DNA from: Paraspadella gotoi
Lineage: Eukaryota > Chaetognatha
DNA length: 64,000 nt
Direction: 5' to 3'
NCBI GenBank assembly: GCA_051294375.1
Contig: CM119270.1
Location: 16,430,165-16,494,164, forward strand
The notes under the pieces were generated by a model. That model saw nothing but the letters and a program-made list of their open reading frames with translations. It made no database searches and had not been told where the DNA came from. The position numbers and the translations under genes are program-made. Every line of letters starts with the position of its first letter. The stretch's first letter is position 1. Positions 21,311 to 31,892 of the stretch are shown here, in pieces.

Positions 21311-23202
21311 TTTCACCTCTCCTCTTCTCTTCTTTTCATACTAAATAAAGGTAAATGTTTTTTCTTCCATTTTTTCCCAGCCTCCATTCCCGAATCGACG
21401 ACCAACTCGTTCACTCTTCCCGATTCACAAGTGGACCTCCCGGACAAAACCCCGAGACAAATCGCGAAAAACTTTCATTCTCCATTGAACAGAGCTACTT
21501 GGCCAAATTGCAGAGCGACACCCTCAATCCCGCCCTCGCCGAAGACGACTTGCTCAAGATCGAGGAGCGTCAACTGCAGCGTCTCTACGACGCTTCCCAC
21601 ATCTCGCTGGTGGTGTTCGAGGACATGCCCTCCTTGCAGCTGCAGCTCTACATCATCGGACGAACGAACTCGATCGACGCGCTGCGGATCCTCTGCGTCC
21701 TGACGTCGATCCTGTCGTCGACGACGGCGTCGATGAAGGTCAACTCGGGGACGAATTGATTTGGCCGTCGTTTGAGTTTGAGTAAAATTGATATCCATTT
21801 TATTTTTTTATACGCACAAGAATTTAAAGAATAGTTTAAACTTTAATGATGTCTAAGACTCATAGTAAAATAGAAAATTGCTTTAGTAGCTTTAATATGT
21901 AAACTTATAATGAATGAATTAATAAATGAATGAATAAATGAATAAATGAATGAATAAATGATTGAACGAATGAATGAATGAATGAATGAATGAATGAATG
22001 AATGAATGAATGAATGAATGAATGAATGACGAAATAAAGGAAGGAAGAAAGGAAGAAAGGAAGGAAGCAAAAAAGGGGGAAAAATGGGGACATGGTAAAT
22101 GAATGATTGATTTAATAAAAAAAAACTAATCTACATCATTTAAAGTAAACTTTCCCATCGACCAAGGTCTTTCAAACTGTTACACCCAGGCCCGCCGCGT
22201 GATGTCCTCATCTTCTCGAGCACAAAGTCTCATGCCCTACAAGTTCCGCTTCTACCCCGACGTCTACGAGTCCTGCCGCGTCGGCCGCTGCTGCCACTGC
22301 GTCGCCTTCTATCTCTCTCTCACGTTCGCCATGATGTCCAACTGTTCAGCGATCGCATTCCACGCCGCCGTCACACAAGGCGCCTTCCTCTTTCTGGGAC
22401 TTTTCTTCATTCTCGTCTCTTTGCTTATGGGTGAACTCTTTCCTTTAAGTGAGGGTCGACGGGCGGTTTGAGCCGAGTTGTGAATTGTTGTGAATTGCGA
22501 ATTGTGAATAGCGGCGGTATGACAGTTCCTAGTATGGGCCGTGGGATGGTCCACGGGTCTATTATCAAATTTGTATTTCGTTAGGCCCATTGATGCTGTT
22601 TATCAAGTTTCTTTACAAGCTTTTTTAGAGCTTGCATCAGTCAATCCAACCCCTAAAATTCCTTCCTTCTCCACCCAGGAGGTCGTCTCGCTTTCCTCGC
22701 CAGCTTCATCCTCCAAATCGTCTATCTCATTTCCCTTCATCTCATCGCCGTCCGCTGGATGTCGCGGCTGCTGCCTTCCTTGCCAACGGAGACGCTGCAC
22801 GTTATTCCTGCTCCGCTGCGGAGTGTTATTGGCAGCGGCGGCGCTGACAATGCGACGGAACTCAACCCCTGGGCGTTTTGCAACAATTCGCTTTGGACGG
22901 GATCGTCGACTTCCTCCTCTTCCTCCTCCCTCCGTCATCTGTTCCTCTCCAACTCCTCCTTCTGTCTCACCGACCTCGCTTCCTTCATCTTCCTCTTCAT
23001 CCTCGTCTCCAGTCTCCTCGTCTCTCTTCTCCAATTGTCCTTTAATTCCGGCGCCGTCGATCTCGTTCTCGGCGTCGACCGGAAAAGCCGGGAGGCGGAT
23101 GCCGAGGAAGAGGGCGGAGATCCGGCGCTGGAGACGAATTCAGTGCCGGACGGAAGGCGGGAGAGTGGCGGCGAANNNNNNNNNNGAACGAATGGTTTTT
23201 GA
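20372..23202 (+). CDS. XK-related protein, unit E (divergent, 5 exons, gap near the 3' end)
   Basis: Exons 20372-20537, 20821-21043, 21381-21738, 22190-22448 and 22679-23202 (10 Ns at 23176-23185) give 1530 nt, about 509 aa. All junctions keep frame (phases 1, 2, 0, 1). Hallmarks: ILDVGSDLALAKSHF, GGWTLGFVFLGW, GLQLPVVQGLIVVKKWRRWW, then DASHISLVVFEDMPSLQLQL and PWAFCNNSLW. Exon 2 of the paralogues is split here by a 337-bp intron in the polar loop. That intron holds a truncated R1 repeat and a (TC)n tract. Intron after exon 2b uses GT (AAG|GTCAAC) where A and C have GC. The GC-richer codon use and the divergence suggest an older paralogue under separate constraint. The end is uncertain because of the gap. 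The tail reads SREADAEEE, with no clear DEVD-like site. Confidence 0.8.
21188..21240 (+). repeat. R1 repeat, truncated, in unit E intron 2
   Basis: ATGAAATTGGTACAAGCAAT and following bases match the first 45 bp of R1. It is followed at 21246-21302 by a (TC)n tract. Confidence 0.6.
21910..22029. repeat. (AATG)n / (AATAAATG)n microsatellite
   Basis: A tetranucleotide array in intron 3 of XK unit E, between exon 2b and exon 3. Reverse-frame Ser-Phe-Ile-His repeats across it are not coding. Confidence 0.9.
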
Positions 23203-23926
23203 CTGCTTATTTGTTTCTATATAGTTTATCGTAATACGGCTTATTGAACTATGTATATAATTCAGGACCCCGCATGGCGATCGCTCTATAGATTTTTATG
23301 TAATTGATGCTTGTTCTTTCAATCTTGTTATTATAAATTTATAAATTATTATAAATTTCCAAAGTCAGGGGCAAAATAGCTTACCTATTAAAAGAATGGA
23401 GAATTGGTTGTATCAACTTTATACAAAATTTTTCGTATCCTTACTTTTTCTCAAAAGACTGGAGGAAAAATATAGTACGAAGTAAATTCTTCTTCACAAC
23501 GTTGTATAATGTATATTGTATATGTATAATGTATAAGTAGCACTTCTCCATGGAAGCAAAAGAACTGCGCTTGAATCTCAACCAAGTTTTTTTCAGCTTT
23601 GACGTCTTTGATTTATCGTTGGAAAAAAATTCACTGACCGAGTGGCATTTCGCCGTGGAGTCCAGGTGGCATTTTGCCACATCAAGGTGGCATTTTCGGT
23701 AGGTGGTCCGTCTTCGTCGCGATTGGAAAAGGAAAGGAGATTCGAATGTCGCCTTTCGTTGGCTTTCGACTGTACGTGGTGGACAGTTTAGCTGAAATAG
23801 ACTGCAATCGGTAGATGCTGTAGCAGGGATGTGCTGAAAAAAAGCTACTTTGTTACGAAATATGCGGATAGAAGTGAACAAGTAAAAAGAGCAAGTGATT
23901 CAGAATGTTGAGGATCAAAAGACGAA
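23203..23926. other. Downstream flank of unit E with a reversed R1 copy
   Basis: 23356-23425 matches R1 in reverse (TTTCCAAAGTCAGGGGCAAA to TTGTATCAACTTTATAC). 23640-23700 has three copies of GTGGCATTTYGCC/GG-type motif (GTGGCATTTCGCC, GTGGCATTTTGCC, GTGGCATTTTCGG). No coding exon seen before the 400-bp gap at 23927. Confidence 0.6.
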
Positions 23927-24326
23927 NNNNNNNNNNNNNNNNNNNNNNNNNNNNNNNNNNNNNNNNNNNNNNNNNNNNNNNNNNNNNNNNNNNNNNNNNN
24001 NNNNNNNNNNNNNNNNNNNNNNNNNNNNNNNNNNNNNNNNNNNNNNNNNNNNNNNNNNNNNNNNNNNNNNNNNNNNNNNNNNNNNNNNNNNNNNNNNNNN
24101 NNNNNNNNNNNNNNNNNNNNNNNNNNNNNNNNNNNNNNNNNNNNNNNNNNNNNNNNNNNNNNNNNNNNNNNNNNNNNNNNNNNNNNNNNNNNNNNNNNNN
24201 NNNNNNNNNNNNNNNNNNNNNNNNNNNNNNNNNNNNNNNNNNNNNNNNNNNNNNNNNNNNNNNNNNNNNNNNNNNNNNNNNNNNNNNNNNNNNNNNNNNN
24301 NNNNNNNNNNNNNNNNNNNNNNNNNN

Positions 24327-24403
24327 GTTTGAGTTGCATCACAGACTGAGGGAGGTCAAAGGCGAGAAGGGGAAAAGGAGGTTCTGGTTCCTTTGAGACT
24401 TGT

Positions 24404-24440
<37 letters not shown>

Positions 24441-25032
24441 AGGAGAGAGAGAGAGAGAGAGAGAGATGAGGGAGAATCAAAAAGAACAGCGCTAGAGTGA
24501 CAAAAAATTTGCACTGAATTAAACACCTAATAAATGAATAGTAAAATTTGAAAATCACGATAAATCTTTGTCTTTTTAAAATTACAAACAAACATTACTT
24601 ACTGTTTTTCTGTGAATAAAGTGCCAAAACTTTTTCATCCAAAAAGGAAAGAAAAGTGGCCAGAATCCATTGGAAGGAGCAGGTGGAAGAAGAGAAGGCA
24701 GCCAAACGGACTGCCGTCAAATCAAATGGTCAAAGGAACAAAAGAAGAAAAAAAAAGGAAAGAAAGAAAGAAGATGAGAGACAAGGAGAAAGTCCCACGA
24801 GAAGCGATGGGCGGAGAAAGTGGTGGGAGGGAGGAAAGAGGAAAAGGGTGAGAGAAAGAGAAGAGGGTAAGAGAAAGAGGAAGAGGGTGAGAGGAAGAGC
24901 TGAGAGAAAAGAATATAGAAGAAAGACTATAGGAATCTCTCTCTAGGAGAAAGAGATCGAGAAAAAAATACGGATTGAAATATAAATAGAATATGAAAGA
25001 AATGAGAAAAAATATATAAAGAAAGAGTTGAA
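24327..25032. repeat. Purine-rich region with (GA)n at 24403-24467
   Basis: The GA array is followed, after about 150 bp of AT-rich DNA, by a long A/G-biased stretch (24640-25010). Its open frames are Lys/Arg/Glu-rich on the + strand. I see no splice-supported exon and treat it as low complexity. Confidence 0.6.
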
Positions 25033-25455
25033 NNNNNNNNNNNNNNNNNNNNNNNNNNNNNNNNNNNNNNNNNNNNNNNNNNNNNNNNNNNNNNNNNNNN
25101 NNNNNNNNNNNNNNNNNNNNNNNNNNNNNNNNNNNNNNNNNNNNNNNNNNNNNNNNNNNNNNNNNNNNNNNNNNNNNNNNNNNNNNNNNNNNNNNNNNNN
25201 NNNNNNNNNNNNNNNNNNNNNNNNNNNNNNNNNNNNNNNNNNNNNNNNNNNNNNNNNNNNNNNNNNNNNNNNNNNNNNNNNNNNNNNNNNNNNNNNNNNN
25301 NNNNNNNNNNNNNNNNNNAACAGGAAACTCACAAAACCTCGAGTTTCACACGGACGGTCAGACTAGAAACTTGGACTCGAAACCGAGTTTACTTTCTGGG
25401 TTTAGTCCAACAAAGATATCGATCTCAACTCTCTCCCTTTTGAAACACAAAGAAA

Positions 25456-25458
<3 letters not shown>

Positions 25459-25528
<70 letters not shown>

Positions 25529-25530
25529 CA
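25459..25530. repeat. (GA)n microsatellite
   Basis: GA tract lying between two N gaps. A (GTC)10 array follows at 25700-25729. 25740-26480 has no recognisable gene; 26050-26470 is AT-rich. Confidence 0.9.
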
Positions 25531-25698
25531 ATAGCACTAAAAAAAAAGTTGAAGGAAGAAAGAGAAACCTTTGGAGATTCGGACCAGGGGCCTTTGGCGG
25601 CGNNNNNNNNNNTTTCTCTTTCTCTCTCTCTCTCGGCGACAACAATCTTGATGACGCAGGAGAAAAAAAAGGAAGAGACGTGAGATTCGTTGTCCCTT

Positions 25699-25729
<31 letters not shown>

Positions 25730-26485
25730 TCGCCCTCGGCTTCCGGCTCATCAGAATGGATGGCGGACATTTTCTTTTGAGATTCGGTCTCCCCAGCGTC
25801 ACGCCTCCTCGCCGCCCGACCGCCACTCACCAACACCCACCCACTTTCCTCACCCTCTCTCCGCTTAACTCACCCTTCACCAAAAAAAAAGACAAGTGAG
25901 GCAGAAATCAAAGGAGCGACGACTCACCTGTATTTCACGCCCGAGAAAAAAAAAAGAAGGGAAAGACCTTAAAAAAAATATTCTTCGGAGGCGATGCCCT
26001 CGATTTCCGGTTCCGGGTTTTAGATTTCACTTCCGGTTCCACTGTTTTTAATTTAACTTCTATTTTTAGAATGAATGAATTTAAATTCCCACAATGATAA
26101 AATTATTTTTACACATACAATAATAACAGTAACGGTATCAACAACTGCTTAAAAAGTCTGGAAGGGTAACGGTATAAAAAACAGCGTTAAAGACTGGAAC
26201 GCAGTAAAATAAAAACTACACTGATAAAGATGTAATATTTCATTTCACATTTTTAATGTTATTGATTAATTTATTAAACGAGAATGGAATTTTCCAAACT
26301 AGTTAATATTTCTTTCAAATAGTCTGATGTCTCACATCTAAAGACAAAGGAACGACTTAAAAAATCGGAGCGGTTGTTAAATGACAAAATGGAGTAACCG
26401 AATTTCTCATTTTAATCATAGTTATTGGTTTACGCATTATAATGACGAAAACAAATTTTAAAGTAAAACTTCAAATGTTTAGTGG

Positions 26486-27098
26486 CCATAAGGAAGATTA
26501 GCGTAAATGCTACAATATACAAATGAATTTTTGAGGGCAGTTGCTACAAAATAATCAATACACAATAAATAGAATGACTTTTCGATGTATATAGTTTCTA
26601 TCTTATCCTTGTTTTCTTTATTCCTCATCTTTCCTTTTTTTTTTAAACTTTTTTGTCTTTTTATCGTCAACCAAAAGGGAGGTAGGGAGAGAGAGAGAGA
26701 GAGAGAGAAGAGATACGATATGAGCAGCAGAGAGATGAGAGAGAGGAGAGAGATGGAGAGAGAGAGAGAGAAAGAGAGCGCAAAGGTGTGGAATTTGAAG
26801 CCCATTGTTTTTTCCCAACGAAACGGGACGTTGTGGAATGAAGAATCGTCAGTCTTATTAACAGAAAGAAACAAGAAAAGGCGGCAGGTCGTGTTTGCAA
26901 CGATGATAAGAGACAATGAAAAGGTTTTAAAAAAAACAGAAGGAAAGATGTAGGAATTAAAGAAAACAAGGATAAGATAGAAACCTACGTATACATGCGA
27001 AAAGTCATGTCTATTTTATTGTTTGTATTATTTTTTGTAGCAATGCCCTCAAAAATTCATTTTGTATATTGTAGCGATTTGGCGCTCAATCTTCCTTA
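26486..27098. repeat. 0.6-kb near-perfect palindrome
   Basis: The left arm from 26486 (ATAAGGAAGATT) pairs with the right arm ending about 27098 (AATCTTCCTTAT). Anchor: TACAATATAC at 26511-26520 and GTATATTGTA at 27064-27073, axis near 26792. The arms share sequence such as TTTCTATCTTATCCTTG and its complement. Differences are mostly single-base indels. The centre (26685-26790) is GA-rich. The right end is 16 bp from an N gap. Confidence 0.88.
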
Positions 27099-27138
27099 TC
27101 TCTCTTCTGGGGGNNNNNNNNNNNNNNNNNNNNNNNNN

Positions 27139-27650
27139 CAGCCCCGCGGGCCACACAGAGGTTAAGTATCATCAGGAATTGGAATTCTGATAAATTTCCG
27201 CTTTTCCGAGATGAACTCCACCCAGCCATCGCTTCCCGAGGAAGGGTGGGTGAGGGTAAGGTGGAATGGGGGCTGAGGGGTGGGGAGGTGGGATGGCTGT
27301 ATGGTGGGAAGGAGTAAACTGTGGAGGTGGGAGAAAGGAAAGATGACCGAAGATAAAGGGTGAACCGTTGAAGAAAGAGAGATAGGAAAGGAAAGAAGGT
27401 TTGAATTACAGAATTTCAATCGAAAAAAAAACGTTTGAAAATAAAGAAATAAAAACTTTGATGATGAAGAAACGAAAGAAAAATTTTACAAGTTTCTACA
27501 AAAAAAAACAATAAAGCGTTCAGGAGAAAATTTACGAGTAGTTTGAAAAAGAAACAGCTTATAAAAAAGTAAAGCAAAACAGCCACAAGTGTGCCTGTTA
27601 CAACAAATCAAGTGTAACACAGTGAGGTGCATAAACGGCAATGTATAGTG
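27139..27650. other. No gene seen
   Basis: Purine-rich flank (27230-27400 is GGTGG-rich) followed by AT-rich sequence. Nothing recognisable on either strand. Confidence 0.5.
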
Positions 27651-27651
27651 C

Positions 27652-27653
27652 AT

Positions 27654-27693
<40 letters not shown>
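27652..27693. repeat. Heptanucleotide array (ATACCGG)6
   Basis: Six perfect head-to-tail copies of ATACCGG, ending ATAGTC. The 7-bp period cycles through all three reading frames, so the IPDTGYR-like and YPVSGIR-like peptides it encodes are frame-independent artefacts. Confidence 0.95.
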
Positions 27694-27695
<2 letters not shown>

Positions 27696-28139
27696 AGTCA
27701 AAGGAAGAAATTTCGTTTATTACCAAATTTGATAGTAATTTATGATCGGGACTGAAAAAAAATGATATAGTAGTAGAAAAGTACATAAAATTAAAATTAA
27801 AATTAGTTAGTTTTAAAAACGAGGAATAGCCAAAGTGAAAAAGCTTAAAAGCTCCAGATCGAGCTGTGGATTTGAATAGGCTTATGAAAAGAAAGTCTCT
27901 CTCACTCTCTCTCTCTCTCTTTTTCTATCTTTCTCGTCCCCAAATTCTCTCCCGAATCCAAGATGGCCCAAAACCTCCCTCCCCCAACATCTCCCACCCC
28001 ATCCTCTTTTCCACCCCCTCCCTCCCTCCCCCCCTTGCCTCCCCCCCTTGCCATTCCCGTCGACGACTCTCGACGAAGTTCGGTCGTTCGAGTCGCTTAT
28101 GTTCGGACGACGTGACGAGAGAGAGAGATCGATCATTTG

Positions 28140-28420
28140 AGGGAGAGATGGAGGAAGTGAAGAAGGAAAAGAGGGAGAAATTCAGGGAGGAAGTGATGGA
28201 GGAAGTGAGGAAGGAAGTAGGGAAGGAAGTGATAGGGGAATTGATGGAGGTAGTGATGGATGAAGTGAGGAAGGAAGTGATGGAGGAATTGATAGAGGAA
28301 GTGAGCAAGGAAGTGAAGAAGGAAAGGAGGGAGGAATTGATGGAGGAATTGATGGAGGAAGTGAGGAAGGAAGTGATGGAGGAAAGGAGGGAGGAGATAG
28401 ACGGGAGAGTCGGATAGATC
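28140..28420. repeat. 12-bp minisatellite GAGGAAGTGATG
   Basis: About 23 degenerate copies of GAGGAAGTGATG/GAGGAAGTGAGG. The same unit forms the core of the large palindrome further on (30830-31740), so the unit occurs in both orientations within 3 kb. Glu/Val/Met-rich frames across it are repeat translations. Confidence 0.85.
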
Positions 28421-28611
28421 GGAAAAAAAAAAAATCTGGAGCAAAAGGCGGAATAATGCCAAGATGGGTTTTTTTGGGAAAAGCGAACCGAGCTCTTTTC
28501 GCCTTAGACGTTGTGGGCACCATTTTTACCCCGATGTCGGCCGGGATTGGCACAGAGAAAGTTTGCGCAGTCCGTAAAAAGCATTTACGCGGTTCGACGG
28601 GAACAGGACCG

Positions 28612-28700
28612 AAGAACGACGACGACGACGACGACTCGGCGACAAACGGACGACGACGACGACGACGGCGGCGACAACGACACGACGACGACGATCCGCG
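28612..28700. repeat. (GAC)n array in the left palindrome arm; mirrored at 33587-33668
   Basis: Interrupted GAC array. The mirrored right-arm copy is (GTC)n with GTT/GCC interruptions and differs in length, as expected for a slippage-prone or poorly resolved microsatellite. Confidence 0.85.
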
Positions 28701-29171
28701 CGAGTTGCGTTTTTTTAAATATTAGATGAGAGAAGCGTTTGTAGCCTCGAGCGACCCAACGTGATCCTCTGTTCGAAGTCAAATGCTGGTTTAAGGAAAA
28801 GACGAAGCTGCCATCCTTTAAAACCATACCTCTTTTGTCACACTCGTATGCCACTCTACTTTTCGGAATTGCTAGGAGATCTTTTAGACGTATAGTGCAA
28901 TTTATGCTCTTCATTATTTTACGACCTACTTATTGCAGACTTGTCGGAGCTGGAATCGTCTTGCACGTGACGCGGGAAGACGGAGACCAATAAAGTTCCA
29001 ACTAATTGTGCTTTAATCTTATCGATGGACAGCCGAATACCAAATAGAAAAGAATATAGAATAGGTGCCAATTACATCGTCAATGAAGAAAAACATCGCG
29101 AAAGACGTCACCACTTTTTCTTAACCGCGAAGCGGCAACAGTTTTCAAAATTTCTTGTGATTACTACTATC

Positions 29172-29480
29172 GTGTGATTAGCGCAGTTCGATTCCGCCGC
29201 CACAAACCGCCGTCCGATGCTCCGCCACCGAGCCACCGCACACCCCCGCCATAGACGACCGAAGGTTTAATCCGCACTCGCCCGCCCGTTTGGTTTACAT
29301 CTTTACCAGTCCGTCCCGTGTTACCACGCCTTAATCCACCTGGGCCTGCCACTCCAAACACTCGCGTTGCGCGCCGGCCGGTTGACTTCCGCCCCGCTGA
29401 CGCCGCTCGCTGACGCCGCCGCCGTCGACGCTCCCTCAGCTTGCTGCCGTCTCCCCGCCTTCGCCTCCTTTTTCCGTCTG
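29172..29480. promoter_or_regulatory. CpG-rich segment, possible promoter
   Basis: About 300 bp rich in CCGCC, CGCCG and GCGC in otherwise AT/GA-rich DNA. It contains GCGCGCCGGCCGG near 29370. Its mirror in the other arm is lost in N gaps. No TATA box or adjacent exon is evident; promoter-like character is inferred from base composition alone. Confidence 0.3.
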
Positions 29481-30659
29481 TTTCCGTGAAAACGGAATCA
29501 TATTATGGCGATATTCAAACAGCACGACACCTTCGAATGTATAGATAATAATAGTGGCGGGATTTTATGTGCCCTTGGTTCGCATGTCTTTGTAGTTCTC
29601 TTCTCTATCTCTCGCTCTCTCTCTGCTCTCTCTCTCCCTCTCTCTCTCTCTCTCTCCCTCTCGTCGTCGCCTCTCTCTGCTCTTCCCCTTGCTCTTCACT
29701 CTTCGTCTGTTCTCTCCTTCTCTCCTCTCTTCCTTCTCTCTCTACACAGGCGAAAAGTGCGAGGAGAAATAAGCGGAGACAGTAGATGATGAGAAATCGG
29801 GAAGAGGAGGCAGTAGGGAATAACGCACCAAAGAAAAAGCATCAAGAGATCAAAGAGGTCGCAATAAGCGACAATAAGCCTTAACCAACAGCACTGTTGC
29901 TGTGACGCATATTAGTTTCTGATGGAATTTCTAGCCAGATTCAAGAATTCCTGAACGCTTTGGAAATCCACTGTTCTAATGTTGAGCCTTCCTAAGCGTT
30001 AGACTTATAATAATGTAGTATATGCGATTTTATTTCGATACAACGAGGTTGAATTCAGTACTAATTCCTCATCAATCAAACAAACAAACAAAGACAGACT
30101 AAGTCTAAGCAAAAAAACATAAAAATTAGAGAGGAAAAAAAAAAAAAAAAAAAAACCAGTGTAATTAAATAATAATTAATTATAAAATTAGCTGGATAGC
30201 TATCGGTCAGGCCGGATTGCAGTAGCAATCGATCGAATTGTGACGAACGAACCACTAAATAATCTCTGTCAGGTGTCACGAAGAAGAGATGCGGTTGTGG
30301 ATAGGTGGCGCCAAATCTGACGCAAATCTCTTTCGACGAAGGTAAGATCTAAAAAGTGGTTGAAGATCGGGTCCCGAAGGCGTGGGTGGAGGACTGGAGA
30401 GGCGCCTCCTCCTGGGAGCGATGACCGGAAGTGGTTGAAGACTGAAGAGGGCGCTTCTTTTCTTTCAACGCTTCTTTAATTTCTTTATTTCCTCTTCCTA
30501 TTTTCTATCGCTTATAGTTCTTAGTGATTTTATTTTTATTATTTTTTATTTCTTTTAACTTTTTTATTTTTTTCCCTTTCTCACTTTTTCTTCCTTTTGT
30601 ACTTTTTCGGTTAAAATCATCACCGGGCATCATCCCGACATTAACTTTGCCCGCTTATT

Positions 30660-30750
30660 CATTCAATTCTTCATTCATTTCGATTCATTCATTCATTCCA
30701 TTCATTCATTCATTCATTCATTCATCATTCATCATTCATTCATTCATTTT
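30660..30750. repeat. (ATTC)n microsatellite in left palindrome arm
   Basis: ATTC tetranucleotide array with ATC interruptions. Its mirror is the longer perfect (AATG)n run at 31803-31892. Confidence 0.9.
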
Positions 30751-30829
30751 TCCATCTCTGTTATCTAATTTCTATTTCTCCATCATTATAATTTTATCAC
30801 CATCACTATCTCCTGATCACTATCACCTA

Positions 30830-31740
30830 GACATCACTTCCTCCATCACTTCCTCGCGTTACATCTCTCTTTTTCTCCCTTATTATCCTTTATCATTTCC
30901 CCCATCCTTTCCTTTCATATTTTCGCTTCCATCCTCTTGTCCAATCACTTCTTCCATGCACTAGTCTACTATCACCTCCTCCATAACTTTCTCCATCACT
31001 TCTTCTATCACTTCCTCCATCACTTCCTTCATACGTTCTTTCCCACTTCCTTCATCACTTTCTCCATTTCAATTCCTTCCCTTCTTTCCTGTCGTTCACT
31101 CTCCATAAATTCCCGCCCATCACTTCTTCCTCACTTCCTCCATCACTTCCTCCATGAATTCCTGCCTTCCTTTCCTTCTTCACTTCCTCCCTCACTTTCT
31201 TCTATCAATTCCTCCATCACTTCCTTCCTCACTTCTCCATCACTTCCTCCAATGAATTCCTTCCCTCCTTTCCTTCTTCACTTCTTCCCTCCTTTCCTCA
31301 TCACTTCCTTCCTCACTTCCTCCATCTAATTCTCCATCCAATTCCTCCTCACTTCCTTCCGTCATTTCCCGTCATGAATTCCTCCCTCCTTCCTTCCATC
31401 ACTTCTTTCCTCACTTCCTCATGAAATTTCCTCTTNNNNNNNNNNNNNNNNNNNNNNNNNGAATTTATGGAGGAAGTGAAGAAGGAAAGAAGGGAGGAAT
31501 TGATGGAGAAAGTGATGAAGGAAGTGAGGAAGGAACGTATGAAGGAAGTGATGGAGGAAGTGATAGAAGAAGTGATGGAGAAAGTTATGGAGGAGGTGAT
31601 AGTAGAAGTGATGGAGGAAGTGATGGACAAGAGGATGGACGAAATGATGAAAGGAAGGATGGGGGAAATGATAAAGGATATAAGGGAGAAAAAGAGAGAT
31701 GAACGCGAGGAAGTGATGGAGGAAGTGATGTAGGTGATAG
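30830..31740. repeat. Inverted 12-bp minisatellite at the palindrome centre
   Basis: 30830-31435 is CATCACTTCCTC-type repeats and 31461-31740 is GAGGAAGTGATG-type repeats, the same unit in opposite orientation, separated by a 25-N gap. The two blocks make the centre of the 5.4-kb palindrome a long pyrimidine-to-purine switch that could form strong hairpins. Collapsed or misjoined repeats are likely here. Confidence 0.85.
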
Positions 31741-31802
31741 TGATGGAGATAGTGATGGTGATAAAAATTATAATGATGGAGAAATAGAATTGATACAAGA
31801 TG

Positions 31803-31892
31803 GAATAAATGAATGAATGAATGAATGAATGAATGAATGAATGAATGAATGAATGAATGAATGAATGAATGAATGAATGAATGAATGAATGA
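31803..31892. repeat. (AATG)n microsatellite, mirror of 30660
   Basis: About 22 perfect AATG units in the right palindrome arm. Confidence 0.92.

Noticed and set aside
22541-23224. 227-codon frame overlapping XK unit E exon 4
   Set aside because: Shadow frame; the XK frame (conserved PWAFCNNSLW) fits the intron phase and the family.
28720-29160. Possible snRNA or second tRNA cluster in palindrome arms
   Set aside because: No cloverleaf, box elements or snRNA core found on inspection of either strand.
29172-29480. Fragment of rDNA because of GC content
   Set aside because: No rRNA core motif recognised; looks like CpG-rich single-copy DNA.
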